A stretch of 10,404 nucleotides of DNA, taken from assembly GCA_023253795.1 (NCBI GenBank), contig JALRFG010000024.1, positions 7,550 to 17,953 of the forward strand. Direction: 5' to 3'. The notes beneath the pieces are model-generated. The model saw only the letters and a program-made list of their open reading frames with translations, searched no databases and was not told the origin of the DNA. Shown piece after piece: positions 1-6,733 of the stretch. The stretch comes from Methylocystis sp. (GTDB lineage: Bacteria > Pseudomonadota > Alphaproteobacteria > Rhizobiales > Beijerinckiaceae). Positions within the stretch are counted from its first letter, which is position 1; each line of letters begins with the position of its first letter. The translations under genes and the position numbers were made by a program.

Positions 1-137
1 ACGTTTACCAGCGTGTGCTGGCGGATAAACGCGCCGATGGCATCATCACGGAAAATGTGGTGGGCGAGAAACATCGCGGCGATCTCGACATTGACTACAA
101 AATGCCCGTCCTCGGCGGCACGATAACCAAATGGTGA
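1..137 (+). CDS. 3' end of an unidentified gene
   Basis: An open frame runs in from the left edge (first full codon at 3) and stops at TGA 135-137. It gives 44 residues without an internal stop, ending in MPVLGGTITKW. The stop lies 7 nt before the ATG of the next gene, and its last bases (GGTGAG at 133-138) probably act as that gene's ribosome binding site, so the two are very likely co-transcribed. The tail is mixed charged and hydrophobic, with no transmembrane stretch and no recognisable motif. I cannot name a family. The intimate spacing suggests a function linked to the downstream coiled-coil protein. Confidence 0.6.
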   Translation, partial: VYQRVLADKRADGIITENVVGEKHRGDLDIDYKMPVLGGTITKW

Positions 138-144
138 GACCGTC

Positions 145-1593
145 ATGATCTCGGGTTTTGAAGCCCTTCAATCCATCGACCGGGCCTATGCGCAAATTCG
201 CGAAGACGAAATGCGGCTCGACGAACAGCTTCGCGCGACGTCGGCCGAAGCCGCGCGTCTGCGACAGGAGCGGCTCACGCAATTGCAGCGTCTGGCGGAA
301 GTAAAATTCCGGATGCTTAAATCCGGCGAGCTGGCGCGCGAACTCGATGCGGCGGAGCGCGAGGTGCGGCGTCTTCTCGACGAGGCCGAACGTGAAAACG
401 CACAAACCGCCGCCGAGCGCGAAAACGCAGCGAAGGCGTTAAAGCAGGCGGAAGCCGCGCGCGCCGCCTGCGCAGCGGAGTTTGAAGCCGCCGGTCGCGC
501 CTTGCAGGAGTTTGAAACCGCGCATCAGCCGGCCATCGCCCAGGAGGCGAAATGGGTTGCGCTCACGCGCGCGGCGGAGAACGCCGAAAAAACCTGGCAA
601 GAGGCCGAACGCAAAACACGGCAGGCGGAGGAGGATCGCGAAGCGAAGCGCACGCCGTACGAAAACGATCCGCTATTCACCTATTTGTGGAAACGGCAAT
701 TCGGCGCCTCCGCCTATCGCAGCGGCGGCATCGTTCGTTATTTCGATGGCCTGATCGCGCATATGATCCATTATTCGGACGCGTGCGCCAATTACGCCAT
801 GCTCATCCAGATTCCCGAGCGATTGCGCGCGCATGTCGACAGGCTGAAAACCGGCCTTGAAGCTTTGCGTCAGGAAATCGCCAACTTCCGTCAGGAACGC
901 CTGCTTGCCGCCGGCGCCGGACCACTACAGGCGCGCGCGCAACAAGCGCAGGCCGCGCGCGACGCCAGCGAAGCGACGGCGGCGCAACGCCAGCAGGAAT
1001 TTGCGGCGGCGGATGCGAAATATGATGCGATCAGCGGCAAAAACAGTGAGGGATTGCTGGCGCGCGCCATACAACTCATGGTCGACAATGACTCGCGAGA
1101 TGATGTGATCACGCTCTATCGCGAAGCGGAGCGCACGCGTTCGAACGAAGACAAGGAAATTGTCGCGCAGATTGATCAGCTCACCCGCCAGCTTGGCAAG
1201 GCGGAAGCGGATATGGGACAGATTCGCACGCAAATCCGCGATCTCGATGGCCGCCGCGATCAGCTTGAACATGCGCGCGAGTCTTTCCGGCGGCGGCGCT
1301 ATGATTATCCCGGCACGACATTCCGCAATGAAGCGGCGATCAATGATGTGCTGGGCGGCATATTGAGCGGCATGATTCAAGGCGCCGTGCTCGAACAGGT
1401 TTTACAGCAGGGTTATCGTCAGCCGCCCTCAATCGATTGGGGCGGCGGCTATCATCCCGGCCCGATGTTCCCGCCTGGCGGCTTTCCCGGCGATGGTCCC
1501 GACATTTTCGGCGACAGCGGCGGCTATGGCGGTGGCGGCGGATTCGATGGCGGTGGATCCGGCGACGGCTTCGACACCGGCGGCTCGTTCTAA
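145..1593 (+). CDS. Coiled-coil protein with glycine-rich C-terminal tail, function unknown
   Basis: This encodes 482 residues. The ATG at 145 is the first in frame, with GGTGAG six bases upstream overlapping the previous gene's stop. No signal peptide is visible. Residues about 8-168 are Ala/Glu/Arg/Gln-rich with heptad character and predict a long coiled coil. Residues about 172-228 break the coil with a hydrophobic/aromatic block (LFTYLWKRQFG, then VRYFDGLIAHMIHYSD), probably a small globular or hairpin domain. Residues about 229-375 form a second coil. A basic linker FRRRRYDYPG (381-390) precedes an amphipathic, Gly-containing segment (about 399-422, INDVLGGILSGMIQGAVLEQ), and residues from about 433 are Gly/Asp/Phe-rich, ending DTGGSF. 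The layout suggests an antiparallel coiled-coil scaffold or stress-type membrane-associated protein, but that is inference from architecture. I do not recognise a named family and assign no function. Confidence 0.85.
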   Translation: MISGFEALQSIDRAYAQIREDEMRLDEQLRATSAEAARLRQERLTQLQRLAEVKFRMLKSGELARELDAAEREVRRLLDEAERENAQTAAERENAAKALKQAEAARAACAAEFEAAGRALQEFETAHQPAIAQEAKWVALTRAAENAEKTWQEAERKTRQAEEDREAKRTPYENDPLFTYLWKRQFGASAYRSGGIVRYFDGLIAHMIHYSDACANYAMLIQIPERLRAHVDRLKTGLEALRQEIANFRQERLLAAGAGPLQARAQQAQAARDASEATAAQRQQEFAAADAKYDAISGKNSEGLLARAIQLMVDNDSRDDVITLYREAERTRSNEDKEIVAQIDQLTRQLGKAEADMGQIRTQIRDLDGRRDQLEHARESFRRRRYDYPGTTFRNEAAINDVLGGILSGMIQGAVLEQVLQQGYRQPPSIDWGGGYHPGPMFPPGGFPGDGPDIFGDSGGYGGGGGFDGGGSGDGFDTGGSF

Positions 1594-1614
1594 AACAACC
1601 GCACAGGCGCAAAC

Positions 1615-1646
1615 AAAAACGGCCGGAGAATTCTCCGGCCGTTTTT
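1615..1646. terminator. Bidirectional Rho-independent terminator between convergent genes
   Basis: A perfect inverted repeat runs from A5 (1615-1619) through the 22-bp palindrome 1620-1641 (arms cggccggagaa / ttctccggccg) to T5 (1642-1646). In RNA this gives a GC-rich stem of about nine pairs closed by a small AAUU loop, followed by a U tract on either strand. It lies 21 nt after the coiled-coil gene stop (1593) and 23 nt beyond the petC stop on the other strand (1670), so it can end both transcripts. Confidence 0.9.
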
Positions 1647-1669
1647 ATGTGTCGTTACATCGACGCCGC

Positions 1670-2524
1670 TTAATGGGCGACGTTCGACCAGATCTTGCGC
1701 TTGGTGAAATACAGCAGTCCGGCGAAGACGATCAGGAACGAGATCACGCCGAGGCCGATTTTCTTGCGGCTGACGAGACTGGGCTCGGCCACCCACGCCA
1801 TGAAGGCGGTGACGTCTTTCGCATATTGATCGACCGTCTGCGGCGCGCCATCGTCATAGGTGACGGCGCCATCGGAGAGCGGCGGCGGCATGCCGATGCG
1901 CCGGCCGATCATATAGACGTTGTAATACTGGCCATCCGGCACTTTGAAGTCTTCCGGCGCGTCTTTGTAGCCTTTCAGCAACGAGACAATGTAGTCGGCG
2001 CCATGCTCCTGATAGGAGAAGCCCGGCAGGCCATCGAACAAAAAGCCCGGGAAGCCGCGATGATAGCCGCGGGCTTTCACCAGCACCGACATGTCCGGCG
2101 GATAGGCGCCCGACATCGCCGCACGCGCCGCCTGCTCATTGGCGAAGGGCGGCGGAAAGCGATCGCTGGGCCGCGCGGTGCGCTCAAAATATTCGCCGGT
2201 GTCGTTCGGGCCGTCTTTGACCTTATAGGAAGCTGCAAGATCGGCGACTTCCTTCTCCGAAAGCTCCGGTCCACCGGGCTGGCCAAGATTGCGGAACGCC
2301 AGCATTTTGATCGAATGGCAGGTCGAGCAGACTTCTTTGTAGACCTTGAAGCCGCGCCGCAACTGCCCCTTGTCGAAACGGCCAAAGACGCCGGCGAAGC
2401 TCCATTCATGACGCTCGGGCTTTTCTTCCTCATGGCTGGCGCCGGCGCGCGCGGCAGGCGTCGTGACCGCCACCATGGCGAGCGCTGCAACGGCCAGAGT
2501 CATGAGACGGAAAGAAGCTTTCAT
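1670..2524 (-). CDS. petC: Cytochrome c1, haem subunit of the cytochrome bc1 complex
   Basis: This 284-residue protein is the membrane-anchored c-type haem subunit of ubiquinol-cytochrome c reductase. It takes electrons from the Rieske cluster and passes them to soluble cytochrome c in the periplasm. A Sec signal peptide covers residues 1-27 (cleavage after PAARA). The haem site is CSTCH at 66-70. YPPDMSVLVKAR (141-152) is the family's PDLS-type motif. The axial methionine is M212 in IGMPPPL. A C-terminal anchor spans about 255-273, followed by KRK, which keeps the tail cytoplasmic. The ATG at 2524 was chosen because the signal peptide begins there. An open frame extends to 2623, but that part overlaps petB and does not resemble a signal peptide. 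The ribosome binding site is weak (GGAAAAG, about 11 nt upstream). It is the last gene of petABC, 28 nt after petB, so b and c1 are separate here, unlike the fused fbcH of Bradyrhizobium. Confidence 0.96.
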   Translation of the reverse strand: MKASFRLMTLAVAALAMVAVTTPAARAGASHEEEKPERHEWSFAGVFGRFDKGQLRRGFKVYKEVCSTCHSIKMLAFRNLGQPGGPELSEKEVADLAASYKVKDGPNDTGEYFERTARPSDRFPPPFANEQAARAAMSGAYPPDMSVLVKARGYHRGFPGFLFDGLPGFSYQEHGADYIVSLLKGYKDAPEDFKVPDGQYYNVYMIGRRIGMPPPLSDGAVTYDDGAPQTVDQYAKDVTAFMAWVAEPSLVSRKKIGLGVISFLIVFAGLLYFTKRKIWSNVAH

Positions 2525-2552
2525 GGGTGTCTGTTCTTTTCCGGGGCGTAGA

Positions 2553-3791
2553 TCAAGCATGGGACACCCCGCGGCCATTGACGGCGGCCTCAATGGACTC
2601 CGGCACGGGCTCTGTTTTCTCATGCCGGCTCAACCAGGGGAGGATGCAAACGAAGTGGAAGAAATAATAGAAGGTCAAAATACGGGCTATCCAGAGGAAG
2701 GCGCCTTCCGCCGGCTGCGAGCCAAGATAGCCAAGGCCGACACAGGTCGCGATAAACGCCCAATAGGCCTTGCGGAACTGCGGGCGGTAAGAGCCTGACT
2801 TCACCTTTGAAGTGTCCAGCCAGGGAAGCGCCGCGAGGATCAGGATCGACAGGAACAGGGCGATCACGCCGATCAGCTTGCTCGGAATGGCGCGCAGGAT
2901 CGCGTAGAAGGGCAGGAAATACCATTCCGGCACGATATGCGGCGGCGTCACCAGCGGATTGGCTTCGATGTAATTATCCGGATGACCAAGATAGTTCGGC
3001 ACGAAGAAGGTCATCCAGGCGTAAAGCACCAGAAAAGCGCCGATGGCGTAGCCGTCTTTCAGCGTCGCATAGGGCGTGAACGGCACGGTCTCTTTCTTGA
3101 CGTCCTTCACCTCGACGCCATCCGGATTGCCCTGTCCCGTCACATGCAACGCCCACACATGCAGCGCGACAATCGCGACGATGATGAAGGGCAGCAGATA
3201 ATGCAGCGCGAAGAAACGGTTCAGCGTGGCGTTGCCGACGGCGTAATCGCCCAGCAGCCAGGTGGTGATTGAGGGACCAACGACCGGCAGCGCCGAGAAC
3301 AGATTGGTGATGACCGTCGCCGCCCAGAAGGACATCTGCCCCCACGGCAGCACATAGCCCAGGAAGCCGGTCGCCATCATGACCATGAAGATCACCACGC
3401 CCAAAATCCACAACACCTCGCGCGGCTCCTTGTAGGAGCCGTAATACAGACCGCGCGCAATGTGGATATAAACGGCGAGGAAGAACATGGACGCGCCGTT
3501 AGCGTGCGCATAGCGCAGCGCCCAGCCCCAGTTCACGTCGCGCATGATCTTCTCGACCGAGTCGAAGGCGAGCGTCGTCTCCGGCGTGTAATGCATCGCC
3601 AGCACAATGCCGGTGATGATTTGCGCGACCAGCATGAACGACAGGATCGCGCCGAAGGTCCACATGTAATTGAGATTTTTCGGCGTCGGATAGGCGACGA
3701 ATGAATCATAGACGAAGCTGATGATGGGCAGCCGGCGCTCCAGCCATTTGGCGAAGCCGCTTTTCGGCGTGTATTGCGAATGTCCGCTCAT
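2553..3791 (-). CDS. petB: Cytochrome b of the cytochrome bc1 complex
   Basis: This 412-residue polytopic inner-membrane protein carries the two b haems and the Qo and Qi quinone sites of the bc1 complex. The four haem-ligand histidines have the diagnostic spacing: H96 (RYAHANG) with H110 (VYIH), and H197 (ALHYLL) with H211 (LHVWALH), each pair 14 apart. The Qo loop motif PEWY is at 288-291 and PDNY at 271-274. About eight hydrophobic helices are visible, and the length is usual for the full bacterial form, which is not split as in b6f. The ATG at 3791 has AGGGA six bases upstream and begins MSGHSQ. The open frame continues to 4061 on the same strand, but that is out-of-frame read-through of petA and unlike any cytochrome b. 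It lies 71 nt after petA and 28 nt before petC. Confidence 0.97.
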   Translation of the reverse strand: MSGHSQYTPKSGFAKWLERRLPIISFVYDSFVAYPTPKNLNYMWTFGAILSFMLVAQIITGIVLAMHYTPETTLAFDSVEKIMRDVNWGWALRYAHANGASMFFLAVYIHIARGLYYGSYKEPREVLWILGVVIFMVMMATGFLGYVLPWGQMSFWAATVITNLFSALPVVGPSITTWLLGDYAVGNATLNRFFALHYLLPFIIVAIVALHVWALHVTGQGNPDGVEVKDVKKETVPFTPYATLKDGYAIGAFLVLYAWMTFFVPNYLGHPDNYIEANPLVTPPHIVPEWYFLPFYAILRAIPSKLIGVIALFLSILILAALPWLDTSKVKSGSYRPQFRKAYWAFIATCVGLGYLGSQPAEGAFLWIARILTFYYFFHFVCILPWLSRHEKTEPVPESIEAAVNGRGVSHA

Positions 3792-3797
3792 AGCATG

Positions 3798-3815
3798 TCC
3801 CTGGCGTATCCCTGG
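3798..3815 (-). promoter_or_regulatory. Duplicated Shine-Dalgarno-like element before petB
   Basis: On the minus strand CCAGGGA occurs twice, at 3815-3809 and 3804-3798, 11 nt apart. The copy nearer the gene places AGGGA 6 nt from the petB ATG and is the likely ribosome binding site. The second copy has no start codon of its own and could be a standby site or chance. It supports the start chosen for petB. Confidence 0.5.
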
Positions 3816-3862
3816 CCGATCACCGGCGGTAGAATTGTTATGCGCCCGACGGACGCCGGCTC

Positions 3863-4396
3863 CTAGCCGATCTTGATCTTCGTGTCCGACAGAAAAGCAT
3901 AGTCCGGCACTTCGAGATTGCTCGGCGCCGGTCCGCTGCGAATACGGCCCGACACATCGTAGGTCGAACCGTGGCAGGGGCAAAACCAGCCGTTGAACTC
4001 GCCTTCCTTGCCGGTTGGAATGCAGCCGAGGTGGGTGCAGACGCCCACCACCACCAGCCATTCCGGTTTTTTCACGCGGGCGTTGTCGGGCTGCGGATCG
4101 GGCAGCGACGACAGTTCGACGCCCTCTTCCGCCTTGATTTCATCGGACGTGCGGTGACGAATGAAAACCGGCTTGCCGCGCCATTTGACAGTGATGATCT
4201 GCCCTTCCGGCACGGCGGCGAGATCGACTTCCGTGGAGGCCAGCGCGCGGGTGGAGGCGTCCGGGTTCATCTGGGCGATCAGCGGCCAGACCATGCCGCC
4301 GCCCGCCACCGCCGCTGTCGCGCCCGTGCCGATATACAGAATATCGCGACGCGACGGTTCCGGCCGGGTTTCCGAGCTGTCAGCCTTGGTGTTCAC
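3863..4396 (-). CDS. petA: Rieske iron-sulfur subunit of the cytochrome bc1 complex
   Basis: This 177-residue [2Fe-2S] subunit moves electrons from ubiquinol at the Qo site to cytochrome c1. The cluster boxes are complete: C120-T-H122-L-G-C125 and C139-P-C141-H142-G-S. Ligands are C120, H122, C139 and H142, with C125-C141 as the expected disulfide. The N-terminus has a twin-arginine signal, SRRDIL (R16, R17), then a hydrophobic anchor about 19-42, as expected for a Tat-exported, uncleaved Rieske protein. The start is GTG at 4396, with GGAGAGGA ending 6 nt upstream, a near-perfect ribosome binding site. An upstream in-frame TTG (4426) would add ten basic residues, but it lies inside a leader hairpin with no ribosome binding site, so I reject it. 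This is the first gene of petABC and probably sets operon expression. Confidence 0.96.
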   Translation of the reverse strand: MNTKADSSETRPEPSRRDILYIGTGATAAVAGGGMVWPLIAQMNPDASTRALASTEVDLAAVPEGQIITVKWRGKPVFIRHRTSDEIKAEEGVELSSLPDPQPDNARVKKPEWLVVVGVCTHLGCIPTGKEGEFNGWFCPCHGSTYDVSGRIRSGPAPSNLEVPDYAFLSDTKIKIG

Positions 4397-4416
4397 GCCA
4401 GTTCCTCTCCGCTGCG

Positions 4417-4434
4417 ACCGCCGCAAACGGCGGT
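4417..4434 (-). promoter_or_regulatory. Leader hairpin upstream of petA
   Basis: The arms accgccg (4417-4423) and cggcggt (4428-4434) form a perfect 7-bp, almost all-GC stem with a 4-nt loop. It ends 6 nt upstream of the petA ribosome binding site in the petABC leader. It carries no T tract on the minus strand, so it is not a normal terminator there. It may stabilise the message or affect ribosome access. Confidence 0.45.
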
Positions 4435-4518
4435 TTCGGTTAGGCTTTCGATTGTGACGTCGCCCTGCGCCCGGCCTTGCGGTCGGCGAAAGACCGGCCC
4501 AATCTACAGCCCCCTGTT

Positions 4519-4556
4519 TTTATAAATCTTATTGACGCGGAAAAGCGCGCTTGTCC
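4519..4556 (-). promoter_or_regulatory. Candidate petABC promoter with overlapping dyad (operator-like)
   Basis: In the 259-bp gap between divergent petA and trmL, TTTATAAA (4519-4526) supplies a TATAAA -10 element on the minus strand (4524-4519). Seventeen bases upstream the -35 position (4547-4542) reads CGCTTT, a poor match, so an activator may be needed. That position lies inside an 18-bp dyad, 4539-4556, symmetrical except for one mismatched pair and centred on aagcgcgctt. TATAAA also reads on the plus strand, but with no -35. The call rests on position and sequence resemblance only. Confidence 0.3.
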
Positions 4557-4655
4557 ACACAGGAGCGCATGGAATCGGCGCCGAATGTCGCCATATGCTT
4601 TACACATCGGATTTTCGCGGCGATTTGCCGCAAATTGCCGCTCACGGAACCGCCA

Positions 4656-5138
4656 ATGCGCCAGACGCCGCTGACCCTCGCCCTCTATCAGCCGGACATT
4701 CCCCAGAACGCCGGCGCGATGCTGCGCAGTTGCGCCTGCCTTGGTTTTGATGCGGCGATTATCGGCCCGGCCGGCTTCCCGGTCACGGATCGGGATTTCC
4801 GCCGCGCCGGCATGGACTATCTCGATCAACTGAATATCCAGCGGCACGTCTCCTTCGAGGCCTTCATGGCCTGGCGCGCGGTGGAGGCCGCCACCAGCAC
4901 GCCCCGCCGGCTGATCCTGTTGACCACCAAGGTGAGCGCGTCCTATGCCGCCTGCGACTACCGCCCCGGCGACATTCTGCTGGTTGGCCGCGAAACCTCC
5001 GGCGTGCCGGAGGAGGTGGCGCAGGCCGCCGATCTGGCCGTGACCATCCCGATGCGGCCCGGCGCGCGATCATTGAATGTCGGCGTGGCGGCGGCGATTG
5101 TGATGAGCGAGGCGCGGCGCCAGGCGCCGGCTTTTTGA
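4656..5138 (+). CDS. trmL: tRNA (cytidine/uridine-34-2'-O)-methyltransferase, SPOUT family
   Basis: This is a 160-residue enzyme close to E. coli TrmL/YibK in length. It uses S-adenosylmethionine to methylate the ribose of wobble nucleotide 34 in certain leucine tRNAs. The family signatures are present in order: ALYQPDIPQNAGAMLRSCACLG-type N-terminus (9-30), DYLDQL (54-59), the knot-forming GDILLVGRETSGVPEE region (105-120), and the C-terminal knot IPMRPGARSLNVGVA (131-145), followed by EARRQ. The start at 4656 matches where the family begins, but its ribosome binding site is weak (GGA 8 nt upstream). An in-frame ATG at 4569 has AGGAG just before it, with a short 3-nt spacing, and would add 29 residues. 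It is first in a plus-strand run with the gene at 5166 (27-nt gap) and hemF. Substrate specificity is inferred from family. Confidence 0.92.
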   Translation: MRQTPLTLALYQPDIPQNAGAMLRSCACLGFDAAIIGPAGFPVTDRDFRRAGMDYLDQLNIQRHVSFEAFMAWRAVEAATSTPRRLILLTTKVSASYAACDYRPGDILLVGRETSGVPEEVAQAADLAVTIPMRPGARSLNVGVAAAIVMSEARRQAPAF

Positions 5139-5165
5139 TCTTCTCGCAGGAAGGGCGGACCTACG

Positions 5166-5825
5166 ATGGACCCCAGGTCGATTTCGGAAATCCTCGTCGC
5201 GATCCGCAACGCTGCGATCACGCTCTTCGTTCTCGGCCTGCTGCTGATCGGCTGGACGGAGCGACAAAACATCGGCGCGGCGCTGGTCGGCATACTGCAT
5301 CGGGTGCAGACGGCGGAGATTTCGGGCGTCAAACTTTCTTTCGGCCAGCAGGCCTATCGACTGAACGCCGACCTCCACAAAAGCCCGAGCGAGATGATCA
5401 AGATCAACGAGACCATGAGTTCGCTGAACGCCATGGAGATCGAGCGACTTTTGCATCGCCCCGATTATGGCAAGGCGGCGCTCAGCGACAGCGATCTGCA
5501 TTGCGAATTCGATAACGCCACCAGCACAATGCGAAAGTTTCTGGCCGCCGACGCCGTGCTGCGCGAGAAAGGGCTGGTCGATCAGATCGACCGCCCTGAC
5601 CTGCTGGACAGATTGCAACGCGATCCGTCGCGCGATCCAAGCCTTGGCGCGCCGCGTCGTTGTTACCAAATGGCGCTGACGCCGCTGGGCGCTGACGTCA
5701 AATCCGTCATCATTTCAGAAATCTCGCGCGTCTTCGGACTCTCATCCTATGGCGGCGGCGACATTCTCGAAACGCCGAATGAACCAATCAAGGAGACGCC
5801 CAGAGCGTATCCGGAGAAACATTAA
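5166..5825 (+). CDS. Single-pass membrane protein of unknown function, coupled to hemF
   Basis: This encodes 219 residues. The ATG at 5166 has GGCGGA about 6 nt upstream, with a further AGGAAGG before it. One strong hydrophobic segment (about 11-30, VAIRNAAITLFVLGLLLIGW) is followed by a soluble domain of roughly 185 residues. Residues about 118-182 (RKFLAADAVLREKGLVDQI, then CYQMALTPLGADVKSVI) have the look of a winged-helix fold: the LTPLG strand-turn is common in that fold's wing. This is inference, and no DNA-binding role is claimed. C113 and C166 are the only cysteines. The TAA stop shares its last A with the hemF ATG (TAATG at 5823-5827), so translation is probably coupled. The position suggests a link to haem synthesis or to the bc1 genes, but the protein may be a neutral neighbour. 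I do not recognise a family. Confidence 0.8.
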   Translation: MDPRSISEILVAIRNAAITLFVLGLLLIGWTERQNIGAALVGILHRVQTAEISGVKLSFGQQAYRLNADLHKSPSEMIKINETMSSLNAMEIERLLHRPDYGKAALSDSDLHCEFDNATSTMRKFLAADAVLREKGLVDQIDRPDLLDRLQRDPSRDPSLGAPRRCYQMALTPLGADVKSVIISEISRVFGLSSYGGGDILETPNEPIKETPRAYPEKH

Positions 5826-6733
5826 TGTCATCGCAAACATTGGAAGCGCGTCAGGCCGCCGCGCGCGAATGGTTCGAAGCTCTGCAATTGCGCATCTGCG
5901 CCGCTTTCGAGGCGCTGGAGGATGCATCGACAGGCCCCTTTGCGCCCGAGGCTAAGGAGCCGGGACGCTTCGATCTCAGCCGTTGGGAGCGCCGCAATCA
6001 TGATGGCGCGCCCGGCGGCGGCGGCCGCATGGGCATGATCCACGGCCGCGTCTTCGAAAAAGCCGGCGTGCATTGTTCGACGGTGTTTGGAACGTTCCAG
6101 CCTGAATTCGCCAAACAGATTCCCGGCGCCGCCGAGGATCCGCGCTTTTTCGCCACCGGCATTTCGCTGATCGCGCATCCATGGAATCCGAATGTGCCGG
6201 CCGTGCATATGAACACGCGCTTTGTCGTCACCACCAAGGCGTGGTTTGGCGGCGGCGCCGATCTGACGCCCGTGCTCGATGCGCGCCGCACGCAGGACGA
6301 TCCCGACACGCAGGCTTTCCATGCGGCGATGCGCGGCGCCTGCGAACGGCATCCGGTCGCCGATTACGCGCGCTACAAAAAATGGTGCGACGAATATTTC
6401 TTCCTGCCGCATCGCAATGAGCCGCGCGGCATTGGCGGCATTTTCTACGATTACTTCAACAGCGCCGGCGATCCCGATAACAGCGGCTGGGACAAGGATT
6501 TCGCCTTCACCCGCGATGTCGGCGAAAGCTTTCTCGCCATTTATCCCGAGATCGTGCGCGACAATCTCGACAAACCCTGGACGGAGGCGCAGCGCGAAGA
6601 GCAACTGGTGCGCCGCGGTCGCTACGTCGAATATAATCTGCTCTATGACCGCGGCACGATTTTTGGCCTGAAAACCGGCGGTAATGTCGATTCAATCCTG
6701 TCGTCGATGCCGCCAGCGGTGAAATGGCCCTAG
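5825..6733 (+). CDS. hemF: Oxygen-dependent coproporphyrinogen III oxidase
   Basis: This 302-residue soluble enzyme performs the oxygen-dependent double decarboxylation of coproporphyrinogen III to protoporphyrinogen IX. Length and motifs match the family: GAPGGGGRMGMIHGRVFEKAG (61-81), LIAHPWNPNVPAVHMNTR (115-132), WFGGGADLTP (140-149), DEYFFLPHRNEPRGIGGIFYD (189-209) and the C-terminal GRYVEYNLLYDRGTIFGL with TGGNVDSILSSMPP. The conserved histidines are H118, H128, H166 and H196. Their spacing (10, 38, 30) parallels the E. coli enzyme, and nothing essential is missing. The ATG at 5825 overlaps the preceding stop by one base and has GGAGA 8 nt upstream. The use of oxygen fits an aerobic host, and the product feeds the haem needed by the neighbouring cytochromes. 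It is the last gene of the run, converging on the gtrA-type gene. Confidence 0.97.
   Translation: MSSQTLEARQAAAREWFEALQLRICAAFEALEDASTGPFAPEAKEPGRFDLSRWERRNHDGAPGGGGRMGMIHGRVFEKAGVHCSTVFGTFQPEFAKQIPGAAEDPRFFATGISLIAHPWNPNVPAVHMNTRFVVTTKAWFGGGADLTPVLDARRTQDDPDTQAFHAAMRGACERHPVADYARYKKWCDEYFFLPHRNEPRGIGGIFYDYFNSAGDPDNSGWDKDFAFTRDVGESFLAIYPEIVRDNLDKPWTEAQREEQLVRRGRYVEYNLLYDRGTIFGLKTGGNVDSILSSMPPAVKWP

Noticed and set aside
925..1380. 151-codon open frame on the minus strand
   Set aside because: Antisense to the coiled-coil gene, with no plausible start signal and a biased composition.
1493..2551. 352-codon open frame on the plus strand
   Set aside because: It lies opposite the whole of petC, whose protein is unmistakable. 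The frame is rich in Arg, His and Ala, as expected from an antisense shadow in GC-rich DNA.
2525..2623. 33-codon N-terminal extension of cytochrome c1
   Set aside because: It overlaps the end of petB and would bury the signal peptide.
3792..4061. 90-codon N-terminal extension of cytochrome b
   Set aside because: It overlaps petA out of frame, has no cytochrome b similarity, and the ATG at 3791 has a good ribosome binding site.
4480..4498. Hairpin cggtc / gaccg in the petA-trmL gap as a terminator
   Set aside because: The stem has only five pairs and no T tract on either strand.
5828..6604. 258-codon open frame on the minus strand
   Set aside because: Exact antisense shadow of hemF, which is certain from its motifs.
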